Of a DNA stretch of 64,000 nucleotides, positions 18,124 to 28,968 are shown piece after piece. The notes below the pieces were generated by a model, which had not been told where the DNA came from, searched no databases, and worked only from the letters and a program-made list of their open reading frames with translations. The DNA is from Alphaproteobacteria bacterium (lineage in GTDB: Bacteria; Pseudomonadota; Alphaproteobacteria; MPNO01; UBA2964), in contig WLWZ01000004.1 in assembly GCA_012103315.1 (NCBI GenBank), positions 124,001 through 188,000 of the forward strand, read 5' to 3'. Within the stretch, counting starts at the first letter, position 1. The number at the start of each line of letters is the position of its first letter. Position numbers and translations under genes: made by a program.

Positions 18124-18918
18124 CTAGAGGCGCCAACCAGAATGAATAGCCACAATCCCACCTGACATCATGCGGTGCTGGATATTCCCGAATCCCGCAG
18201 CTTGCATTTCGGTTGTAAGGGCGTCCGGTTCCGGAAAACGGCGAATACTTTCAACCAAATACTCGTAGGCTTCCCGGTCACCCGCAACATGCTCGCCAAG
18301 CCACGGGAGGATGCGGTTCGAATAAGTATCATATAAAGGTGCCAGAATTGGAGCGACGGCTGGCGAGAATTCCAGACAAAAGAAATGACCGCCAAAATCG
18401 AGAATCCGGTGCATTTCTTCAAGACCTGCGGCACGATCCGTGACATTTCTGAGCCCAAACGAGATTGTACATACGGCCGCTGAACGATCCTCAAGAGGTA
18501 GTTTTTCTGCTGGCGCTTCGACGAATTCGATGCCGTGCACATATCCTTTATCTATTGCCCTGGTTTGCGCGACCTTAAGCATTGCGCCATTGGGGTCACA
18601 AATGATTGCCCGGCTCGTTGTATCATCGTTATCAGTTGCACTCTCTAACCGCTCAAGGAACCTGAATGTAACGTCGCCGGTGCCGCCCGCGACATCGACC
18701 AGTCGCATTTCCGGTTGAGGGTTGATCCAGTCGATCAAGGCCTGTTTCCAGAGGCGATGCAGGCCACCACTCATCAAGTCGTTCATGATGTCATAACGAT
18801 CTGCGACCGACTCAAAGACACTGGAGACTAGTCCTGCGTGCTCTTCTCTGGGCACCCGCCGAAAACCGAAATTGGTTTCGTTGTCGCCCTCAACGCCATT
18901 TGTGGAACTATTTGCCAT
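18124..18918 (-). CDS. ubiE: UbiE, demethylmenaquinone/2-methoxy-benzoquinol C-methyltransferase
   Basis: SAM-dependent C-methyltransferase of the ubiquinone pathway. Motifs: FGFRRVPREEHAGLV start, VFESVADRYDIMNDLMSGG, the SAM loop LVDVAGGTGDVTFRF, ISFGLRNVTD and FCLEFSPAVAP. The last part ends MMSGGIVAIHSGWRL, as in the family. 264 residues from ATG 18918; the open frame runs 303 bases further upstream across mutM, which is not coding. First gene of the ubiE-ubiB pair, divergent from mutM. Confidence 0.97.
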   Translation of the reverse strand: MANSSTNGVEGDNETNFGFRRVPREEHAGLVSSVFESVADRYDIMNDLMSGGLHRLWKQALIDWINPQPEMRLVDVAGGTGDVTFRFLERLESATDNDDTTSRAIICDPNGAMLKVAQTRAIDKGYVHGIEFVEAPAEKLPLEDRSAAVCTISFGLRNVTDRAAGLEEMHRILDFGGHFFCLEFSPAVAPILAPLYDTYSNRILPWLGEHVAGDREAYEYLVESIRRFPEPDALTTEMQAAGFGNIQHRMMSGGIVAIHSGWRL

Positions 18919-19002
18919 GGAGCGACAATAGCCTAGCCGGAGATTTCGCGCTAGCTTTGGGGTACGATGAGGGCGATAGGATTTAAGGAGGTAAGACGTA
19001 CG

Positions 19003-19833
19003 ATGCCGGAGCTTCCAGAGGTTGAAACCGTTCGCCGGGGATTGGCGAAGGCCATGGAAGGCCGCAGGATTAATCAGGTGGTCGTGCGCCGTACAGACCT
19101 GCGGCGACCCTTGCCAGAGAACTTTGCCGAGGCCCTGACGGGACGAACAATTACGCAGCTTGATCGGCGCGCTAAATATTTGCTGATCCGTCTCGATGAC
19201 GCGACCGTTGTGTTGGCACATCTAGGAATGTCGGGTCGTATGGTCATCGAACAGGGTACCGAGGTAGAAGTCCCCGCCCGGAAACATGAGCATATTGCTT
19301 TCGCGGTCGGAAATGGCACCGTCATTCGGTTCTCGGACCCACGCCGCTTTGGCCTCATGGATCTGTCAACTGAAGACGGGCTGGCGACCCACCCGTTGCT
19401 GGCCTCAATTGGTCCTGAGCCGTTGGGCGATGAATTTAGCGGGGCCTCTCTTGCGGCCCGCCTGAAAGGTCGCAAAACGCCGATTAAATCCGCGTTACTT
19501 GATCAACGCATTGTCGCTGGACTTGGCAATATTTATGTCTGCGAGGGGTTGTTTATAGCAGGGGTGTCGCCGCGGCGCAGTGCTCACACCGTTGGGTCTG
19601 CGCGCGCTGAACGGCTGGTGACTGCCACAAAACAGGTATTGCGGGATGCCATAAAGTCTGGCGGATCCACGTTGCGGGATCATGTGACCGCGACCGGCGA
19701 GATGGGATATTTTCAGCACAATTTTAAAGTCTATGGACGAGAGGGCGAACCATGCCCAACTTGTAGCAAACCGGTTCAGCGCATCGTACAGGCTGGTCGG
19801 TCAAGTTTCTTCCGTGCAAGCTGCCAACGCTGA
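19003..19833 (+). CDS. mutM: Formamidopyrimidine-DNA glycosylase MutM (Fpg)
   Basis: Base-excision repair glycosylase/AP lyase for 8-oxoguanine. The catalytic N-terminus PELPEVETVRRGL (Pro2, Glu3) follows the initiator Met at ATG 19003, which has AAGGAGG upstream. Central features are LAHLGMSGRM, SDPRRFGLM and the helix-two-turn-helix KSALLDQRIVAGLGNIYVCE. The C-terminal zinc finger reads C251-x2-C254 ... R271-x2-C274: the third zinc Cys is replaced by Arg (FFRASCQR, usually FYCxxCQ). It may be a divergent finger or a single base change (CGT for TGT). Confidence 0.95.
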   Translation: MPELPEVETVRRGLAKAMEGRRINQVVVRRTDLRRPLPENFAEALTGRTITQLDRRAKYLLIRLDDATVVLAHLGMSGRMVIEQGTEVEVPARKHEHIAFAVGNGTVIRFSDPRRFGLMDLSTEDGLATHPLLASIGPEPLGDEFSGASLAARLKGRKTPIKSALLDQRIVAGLGNIYVCEGLFIAGVSPRRSAHTVGSARAERLVTATKQVLRDAIKSGGSTLRDHVTATGEMGYFQHNFKVYGREGEPCPTCSKPVQRIVQAGRSSFFRASCQR

Positions 19834-19847
19834 GGTAAATCGCGTCC

Positions 19848-20249
19848 ATGATAATTACTATTTCCCCTAAAAACAATTTTGCCTTGTTGCCTGTATTGGC
19901 GGTGTTATTTGCGCTGGCAGCCTTTAATGGTGGAAAAGTGATTGCCGCAGAAGGTTTTCTGTCGGTCATTGATGATTTGCCTCTTATGGAGGGGCTTGCG
20001 GAGGTCAAAGGGTCAGCTTTGGTCTTCTCAACACCCCAGGGCAGGATCGCTGAAGTGTCTGCAAAAGGCATATCTGGTGCGGCAACGCAGCCGAAAAAAG
20101 TCCTTGCGTTTTATGTCCGCACGCTGCCGCAGCTTGGGTGGAAAGCTGCCGGTGCCACAAGCTGGGTACGCGAGGGGGAGAGGCTCCGCCTAGCTGTACT
20201 CGTTAAAAAGGGCGTGCTGACGGCTCAGTTCTCCCTAACACCTAACTAA
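19848..20249 (+). CDS. Small secreted protein of unknown function
   Basis: 133 residues. An N-terminal hydrophobic segment (LLPVLAVLFALAAFNGG) with a cleavage region near VIAAEG indicates export. The mature part contains LMEGLAEVKGSALVFSTPQGRIAEV and KKVLAFYVRTLPQLGWKA, where one helix and a short strand repeat can be seen. From memory, similar small proteins occur between mutM and the enoyl-CoA hydratase gene in related bacteria. Probably co-transcribed with both. Function unknown. Confidence 0.75.
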   Translation: MIITISPKNNFALLPVLAVLFALAAFNGGKVIAAEGFLSVIDDLPLMEGLAEVKGSALVFSTPQGRIAEVSAKGISGAATQPKKVLAFYVRTLPQLGWKAAGATSWVREGERLRLAVLVKKGVLTAQFSLTPN

Positions 20250-20276
20250 AGATCAAATTTACAAGGACGACTCGTG

Positions 20277-21053
20277 ATGAGCTATGAAACAATTATCGTG
20301 GAAATTCGTGACAATGTTGGGTTGATAACCTTCAACCGGCCGGATGCGTTAAACGCCCTCTCCACGGCTCTCGTGGGTGAATTGGCGGATGCTTTGCAGG
20401 CTTTGGAGAAGAACGATGATGTCGGCGCCATTGTGTTGACGGGTTCGGAAAAAGCCTTTGCAGCGGGTGCTGATATCAAAGAAATGCAGTCAAAATCCTG
20501 GCCGGATACCTATGTAGATGATTTTATCACGGATGGCTGGGAACAAGTTGCGGCGTGCCGCAAGCCTATTATTGCTGCCGTGGCGGGGTTTGCGCTGGGC
20601 GGCGGCTGCGAGATCGCGATGATGTGTGATTTTATCCTCGCTGCGGAGACGGCACAGTTTGGCCAACCGGAGATCAAGATTGGCGTTTGGCCTGGCGCAG
20701 GTGGCTCACAGAGACTGACCCGGCTAGTCGGCAAGTCAAAATCCATGGAGATGTGCCTGACTGGCCGTATGATGGGCGCTGAAGAGGCTGAAAGAGCTGG
20801 TTTGGTGAGCCGCATCGTTCCAGCAACGGAACTGGTTGACGATGCGGTATCGACAGCCCAAAAAATCGCTGCCATGTCGCGTCCAGCGACGATGATGGTC
20901 AAAGACGTAGTGAACCGTGCTTATGAGACGACATTGGCCGAAGGGGTGCGGTATGAAAGGCGAATGTTCCAGGCCTCATTTGGCACGCCAGATCAACGCG
21001 AAGGCATGGCGGCCTTTGTCGAAAAACGAAAGCCCGAATTTGGGAAATCATGA
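20277..21053 (+). CDS. Enoyl-CoA hydratase (crotonase family)
   Basis: Hydrates trans-2-enoyl-CoA to 3-hydroxyacyl-CoA in beta-oxidation. The oxyanion-hole segments AFAAGADIKEM and AGFALGGGCEIAMMCD and both catalytic glutamates, E112 (GGCE) and E132 (GQPEIKIG), are present, so it is a true hydratase by sequence. 258 residues from ATG 20277 with AAGGA 9 bases upstream; GTG 20274 is an equal alternative. It lies in the mutM-hydratase-rpsT-dnaA order typical of the group. Confidence 0.93.
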   Translation: MSYETIIVEIRDNVGLITFNRPDALNALSTALVGELADALQALEKNDDVGAIVLTGSEKAFAAGADIKEMQSKSWPDTYVDDFITDGWEQVAACRKPIIAAVAGFALGGGCEIAMMCDFILAAETAQFGQPEIKIGVWPGAGGSQRLTRLVGKSKSMEMCLTGRMMGAEEAERAGLVSRIVPATELVDDAVSTAQKIAAMSRPATMMVKDVVNRAYETTLAEGVRYERRMFQASFGTPDQREGMAAFVEKRKPEFGKS

Positions 21054-21089
21054 ACGCCAAATAAACCTGAAGATAAGCTTGCTAAACGC

Positions 21090-21116
21090 TTGACGGGAAA
21101 GGTGTCGCGCTATACA
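21090..21116 (+). promoter_or_regulatory. Likely sigma-70-type promoter of rpsT
   Basis: TTGACG at 21090 and TATACA at 21111 with a 15-base spacer, slightly short. It lies 37 bases before the rpsT start and has no competing candidate in the gap. Confidence 0.5.
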
Positions 21117-21152
21117 AACCCGGACCGCTGCAAGTGAGCAGGATTGAAAGAT

Positions 21153-21416
21153 ATGGCTAATACAAGTTCCGCAAAAAAGCGCGTTCGTCAGAACGAACGA
21201 CGGACAGAACGCAACCGTGACCGGCGTAGCCGGATTCGGAGCGCTGTAAAAGAAGTTGAAACGGCAATTGATGCGGGTGACCGCGCTGCTGCTGAAGTAG
21301 CATTTAAGGTTGCAGAGCCTGAATTGATGCGTGGTGTTACCAAGGGCATCATGGAAAAGAACACGGCATCGCGCAAAGTATCGCGTTTGTCCGCCCGGGT
21401 TAACGCCCTCACCTGA
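21153..21416 (+). CDS. rpsT: 30S ribosomal protein S20
   Basis: Binds 16S rRNA early in small-subunit assembly. The basic helical protein starts [17 protein letters not shown] and has the conserved [12 protein letters not shown] and [16 protein letters not shown]. 87 residues from ATG 21153; an in-frame start at 21144 is unlikely. A terminator follows closely, so it is a single-gene unit. Its place upstream of dnaA is usual in this group. Confidence 0.97.
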   Translation: MANTSSAKKRVRQNERRTERNRDRRSRIRSAVKEVETAIDAGDRAAAEVAFKVAEPELMRGVTKGIMEKNTASRKVSRLSARVNALT

Positions 21417-21448
21417 TTTTCTCTCATTTGAGAGACTGAAATTGGAAG

Positions 21449-21478
21449 CCGTACCAGGTCAGCCTGGTGCGGTTTTTT
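21449..21478 (+). terminator. Intrinsic terminator after rpsT
   Basis: A 10-bp stem (CCGTACCAGG / CCTGGTGCGG, one G-U pair) with a TCAG tetraloop and six T. Confidence 0.92.
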
Positions 21479-21945
21479 GATTCCGGCTTTTCTGCGTTTG
21501 AGAGACATAGCGCGCGTCAATACCCCAGAAACTTAGGGTTTTCGCGCAAGTCCTTGACTCCATGACCGGATTCGGCTGCCGCTTATTTGTCAATAAAATT
21601 TTTTACATTTTTGTGACGAGAGCCGCTTGCTATCCGCACCGGGCCCAATTAGATTTGCAATCAGTATCGGAACGGATACAGAAGAATTTAAGTAAAAAAT
21701 GCCTGTTTTCTTTCTAAATTAAGTAATGGATTAGGTTGTTATAATAATAAAATTGTTTCGTTTTCAATCTAATCCTAGTTCTGGGTTGGCGCCCAAATAA
21801 AGGCAGGGAGTCTAGAAGCACAAAATTTATGGACACATTTCGATTCCGCCGATGCCGGGATCGAAGATTTCCGCTTCTAAGTGAACTGTATAAGTAACGC
21901 GATCCGCTATTTCGTGGATTGTTTGGGGGACTGGGGACAAGAAGT
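21479..21945 (+). promoter_or_regulatory. Long leader upstream of dnaA, AT-rich, possible origin-proximal region
   Basis: This 467-base stretch has no gene. The part 21590-21770 is markedly AT-rich (runs such as AATAAAATTTTTTACATTTTT and TTATAATAATAAAATTG). I found no exact TTATCCACA DnaA box on either strand; the nearest sequences differ at two or more positions. It certainly contains the dnaA promoter; whether it is also an unwinding element cannot be decided from the sequence. Confidence 0.5.
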
Positions 21946-23343
21946 ATGCCGGGACCAAGGCTCGACCCGAAGATTACGGCTCAATGGGCAAGAGTGCGTG
22001 GGCTGTTAAGATCGGAAGTTGGTGATGCGTCTTACCGTAGCTGGCTGAAGCCACTAACGCTGGTTTCCGTTATTGACGGAACAGCGAAGATCGCTGTGCC
22101 GACGCGATTTATGCGCGACTGGGTTGTGAGCCATTATGGCGACAGGTTGCGTGAGTTGTGGGTCGGTGAAAACGCGACCGTTGACGTTATTGATGTCTTT
22201 GTGCAGACGCCAACGACCCGGCCCTTGAACCGACCGGCTGAAAAGCCCGCTACTGATCAACAGCTCAACGGATCTACCCAATTCGCACCAGCAAACGGTG
22301 TCGCTGAGACGCGGCCTGAGATAAGCGCGCCGATTGATCCCCGTTTCACGTTTTCGAATTTTGTCGTTGGTAAACCCAATGAGCTGGCCTATGCAGCGGC
22401 ACGGCGGGTTGCGGACTCTGAGGACGCAGCCTTCAACCCGTTATTTCTTTATGGCGGTGTTGGTCTCGGTAAAACGCATCTTATGCATGCAATTGCTAAT
22501 CATACGCGCGCGAAATTTCCTGAGCGGCGGGTGGTCTATCTTTCTGCAGAAAAATTTATGTTCCACTTTATCCGGGCCTTGCGGTTCAAGGATACCGTCG
22601 CTTTCAAGGAACAGTTTCGGTCAGTTGACCTGCTGATGATTGATGATGTGCAATTTATCAATGGCAAGGAAGCCACGCAGGAAGAGTTTTTCCATACATT
22701 CAATGACCTGGTTGATAACAACCGACAAGTTGTGATCTCAGCTGACAAGTCGCCATCGGATTTGGAAGGTATGGAAGAACGGCTGCGCTCACGGCTTGGC
22801 TGGGGCCTGGTCGCCGATATTCATGCGACGAGTTTTGAGCTGCGGCTTGGTATTCTCGACGTTAAGTCCGAGCGACTGGGTGTCGAGATTCCGGTGAAGG
22901 TTAAAGAATTCCTCTCGCACCGTATTACATCGAACGTGCGTGAGCTTGAGGGCGCCCTCAACAGGGTTGTTGCCCATGCTGAGCTGGTGGGTCGCGAAAT
23001 TACCCTCGAGACTTGCCAGGAGGTCCTCCACGACATCCTAAGGGCAAACGATCGGCGGGTAACGATTGAAGAAATTCAAAAGCGCGTTTCAGAGCATTTC
23101 AATATCCGAATTGCCGATATGCATTCCGCCCGTCGCGCCCGTGCGGTGGCACGCCCGCGGCAGGTTGCGATGTATCTTGCAAAGCAGTTGACGTCACGGT
23201 CTCTGCCCGAAATTGGCCGGAAATTCGGTGGTCGGGACCACACTACCGTGATGCATGCGGTCAAGAAGGTCGAAGAGTTGCGGCAAACAGATTCGGCATT
23301 CTGTGAAGATGTTGATCTCCTGCGGCGTATGCTGGAAGGGTAA
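21946..23343 (+). CDS. dnaA: Chromosomal replication initiator DnaA
   Basis: AAA+ ATPase that opens oriC. Domain I begins near QWARVRGLLRSEVGDASYRSWLKPL; a variable linker rich in Pro/Asn spans about residues 85-125. Domain III starts FTFSNFVVGKPNELAYAAARRV with Walker A GGVGLGKTH and Walker B LLMIDDVQF, plus the arginine-finger stretch ERLRSRLGWGL. Domain IV has the DNA-binding signature GGRDHTTVMHAVKKVE. 465 residues from ATG 21946; the frame is open to a TTG at 21919. GGGGA lies about 9 bases upstream. Followed by a terminator, then dnaN. Confidence 0.98.
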   Translation: MPGPRLDPKITAQWARVRGLLRSEVGDASYRSWLKPLTLVSVIDGTAKIAVPTRFMRDWVVSHYGDRLRELWVGENATVDVIDVFVQTPTTRPLNRPAEKPATDQQLNGSTQFAPANGVAETRPEISAPIDPRFTFSNFVVGKPNELAYAAARRVADSEDAAFNPLFLYGGVGLGKTHLMHAIANHTRAKFPERRVVYLSAEKFMFHFIRALRFKDTVAFKEQFRSVDLLMIDDVQFINGKEATQEEFFHTFNDLVDNNRQVVISADKSPSDLEGMEERLRSRLGWGLVADIHATSFELRLGILDVKSERLGVEIPVKVKEFLSHRITSNVRELEGALNRVVAHAELVGREITLETCQEVLHDILRANDRRVTIEEIQKRVSEHFNIRIADMHSARRARAVARPRQVAMYLAKQLTSRSLPEIGRKFGGRDHTTVMHAVKKVEELRQTDSAFCEDVDLLRRMLEG

Positions 23344-23365
23344 CCGCAGTTTTCTGCGGTTTTTT
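23342..23365 (+). terminator. Intrinsic terminator at the end of dnaA
   Basis: AACCGCAG / CTGCGGTT stem of 8 bp with a TTTT loop and a T run, overlapping the dnaA stop codon. Confidence 0.88.
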
Positions 23366-23410
23366 ATAGATTTAATCTAGTTCTTTTTGGGTATCTAAAC
23401 CCGTGCGGCG

Positions 23411-23456
23411 AGTCAGCTGAAATGCTATAATTCAGGCTGACTGCAAGCTGTTGCAG
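23411..23456 (+). promoter_or_regulatory. dnaN promoter with extended -10 inside an inverted repeat
   Basis: A perfect extended -10 (TGCTATAAT, 23423-23431) sits between the arms AGTCAGCTGAA (23411-23421) and TTCAGGCTGACT (23431-23442), which pair with one bulged C. Immediately after is a second hairpin, CTGCAA-GCTG-TTGCAG (23441-23456). No good -35 is visible, as is usual for extended -10 promoters. The arms could be an operator for a dimeric repressor. Confidence 0.6.
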
Positions 23457-23507
23457 GCGGCTAAGATAAGCCGGTGTTTTTTATTCTTATGAGAACCATG
23501 TGACGCC

Positions 23508-24629
23508 ATGAAGTTTACGATTGATCGCGGTGCTTTGTTAAAGGCATTAACCCATGTCCAGAGCGTAGTTGAACGCCGGAATACCATCCCAATTTTGTCA
23601 AATATTCTGATGCGTGCCGACGACGGCGCCGTCGAATTATCAGCGACCGATATGGATATCGCCGTCGTTGAAAAGATTTCAGCGGATGTCAGCCAGCAGG
23701 GCGCGACGACTGTCCCCGCGCACACATTATTTGATATCGTGCGCAAGCTGGAAGACGGTTCGCAGATTGAACTTGGCGGTGGCTCGGAAGAAGGTCAGAT
23801 GGCTATGCGCTCCGGGCGCTCTACTTTGAAATTGGCAACACTTGCCAGTGAAGATTTTCCGGCAATGACCGACGACGATATGCCACACAGCTTTACGCTG
23901 GAAGCGGCAGCATTGCGGTCCTTAATAGATCGCACCCGATTTGCGATCTCGACCGAAGAAACACGGTATTACCTGAACGGCATCTATCTGCACGCTGCTG
24001 AAGGCGATGAGGGTGGGACAGTCTTACGAGCTGTAGCGACAGATGGACACCGGCTGGCGCGGATGGAAATACCGGTGCCTGCAGGCGCTGAAGGAATTCC
24101 GGGGGTAATTGTGCCGCGCAAAACGGTCAATGAGCTACGAAAACTTATCGATGAGACAGAAGATGACATTGCCATCATGATGTCCGATACAAAGATTAGA
24201 TTTGCGGTGGATCAAATTGTTCTCAGCTCTAAGCTGATTGATGGCACTTTCCCTGATTATGATCGGGTTATCCCGGAAGCGAATGATAAATTTCTTGAAG
24301 TGAGCTGCAATCGCTTTGAACGGGCTGTCGATTTGGTCTCAACAATTTCCACGGAAAAATCTCGAGCAATCAAGCTAAGCTTAGGGGCCAATAGCTTGGT
24401 ACTTTCAGCGACCAGCCCCGATGCCGGTAGTGCTACTGAGGAGCTGGAAGTCGAGTATGATGACGGCGATCTCGAAATTGGCTTTAATTCTCGCTATCTG
24501 CTCGATATTACCCAGCAGATACAGGGTGATAAGGCACGCTTTGCACTCTCCGACGCGGCCTCACCGACGCTTGTTAAAGACCTTGAAGATGAGAACGCGC
24601 TTTATGTCCTGATGCCGATGCGCGTTTAA
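23508..24629 (+). CDS. dnaN: DNA polymerase III beta sliding clamp
   Basis: Ring-shaped processivity clamp for DNA polymerase III and a hub for repair proteins. Three repeated clamp domains are seen: domain 1 MKFTIDRGALLKALTHVQSV, domain 2 around LRSLIDRTRFAISTEETRYYLNGI, and domain 3 from FLEVSCNRFERAVDLVS. The C-terminus ALYVLMPMRV is the conserved peptide-binding end. 373 residues, normal length. Own promoter upstream; recF follows after 59 bases. Confidence 0.98.
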   Translation: MKFTIDRGALLKALTHVQSVVERRNTIPILSNILMRADDGAVELSATDMDIAVVEKISADVSQQGATTVPAHTLFDIVRKLEDGSQIELGGGSEEGQMAMRSGRSTLKLATLASEDFPAMTDDDMPHSFTLEAAALRSLIDRTRFAISTEETRYYLNGIYLHAAEGDEGGTVLRAVATDGHRLARMEIPVPAGAEGIPGVIVPRKTVNELRKLIDETEDDIAIMMSDTKIRFAVDQIVLSSKLIDGTFPDYDRVIPEANDKFLEVSCNRFERAVDLVSTISTEKSRAIKLSLGANSLVLSATSPDAGSATEELEVEYDDGDLEIGFNSRYLLDITQQIQGDKARFALSDAASPTLVKDLEDENALYVLMPMRV

Positions 24630-24688
24630 AGGCGGGCCCCCTGTCTACTTCGCAACCCGTTTTCCAAAATGATGTTCAAGCCGCGTCA

Positions 24689-28323
<3,635 letters not shown>

Positions 28324-28343
28324 TATTTGACTTAAAAGCGCGG

Positions 28344-28856
28344 CTATTCCGATAGGCGGCGAAAACTATCGCCGAGGGCGGCACAAAGGACGACATCTGA
28401 AAGTTCGGGTGCCATCGTCTTATAAAACTTCCGCGCTTTTTTATTGCGTTTGAGGACAGACCAAAACATCCACTCCCCCTTTAAGTTCTTACAGGCGCGC
28501 GCGGTTCCTTGCATCAGAGCTCGCCCAACGCCGCGGCGTCGCCAAGCCTGATCGACATAGAGGTCTGATAGATACACACCGCGTGTGGCCCGATCTGTAT
28601 CGTAGCCGGAAAAATAGAGGGCATATCCAACAATTCTGCTATCGATCTCCGCTACCAATGCCGAAAATGCTGGGGTCTCGCCGAACCCGTCTCGCCGATA
28701 ACTTTCTTCCGTCAGCCGTGACGGGCGGCCGCCATCAGCGATACTCAAAGATTGCGCTAGGCGTACGATTTCTGGCGCGTCAGCCGGTGTTGCTGCGCGA
28801 ACGATAACCGACGAAAGCGTTTCTGCTGATTCCTTTGATTTCGAAAATAGCCCCAT
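28344..28856 (-). CDS. GNAT-family N-acetyltransferase
   Basis: 170 residues. After a short polar N-terminus, the GNAT fold carries VRAATPADAPEIVRLAQ, then GYALYFSGYDTD, and the acetyl-CoA loop YVDQAWRRRGVGRALMQG. The ending WSVLKRNKKARKFYKTM is typical. The substrate is unknown; the sequence layout resembles polyamine or small-amine acetyltransferases but not enough to name. Convergent with gyrB with a 20-base gap. Confidence 0.85.
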   Translation of the reverse strand: MGLFSKSKESAETLSSVIVRAATPADAPEIVRLAQSLSIADGGRPSRLTEESYRRDGFGETPAFSALVAEIDSRIVGYALYFSGYDTDRATRGVYLSDLYVDQAWRRRGVGRALMQGTARACKNLKGEWMFWSVLKRNKKARKFYKTMAPELSDVVLCAALGDSFRRLSE

Positions 28857-28968
28857 GGGTCGATGATGCCTGTCGATTCCTGTAATTACGTATAAATTGA
28901 ACGATCAACGGATCAGTGTCACATCAAAATCACTTTTTGTGAATCGGTGACATGCCCAAGATAGGCGA

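Noticed and set aside
17166..18149. Open frame of 327 codons antisense to ubiB
   Set aside because: Low-complexity Ser/Arg-rich translation opposite a certain gene; a shadow.
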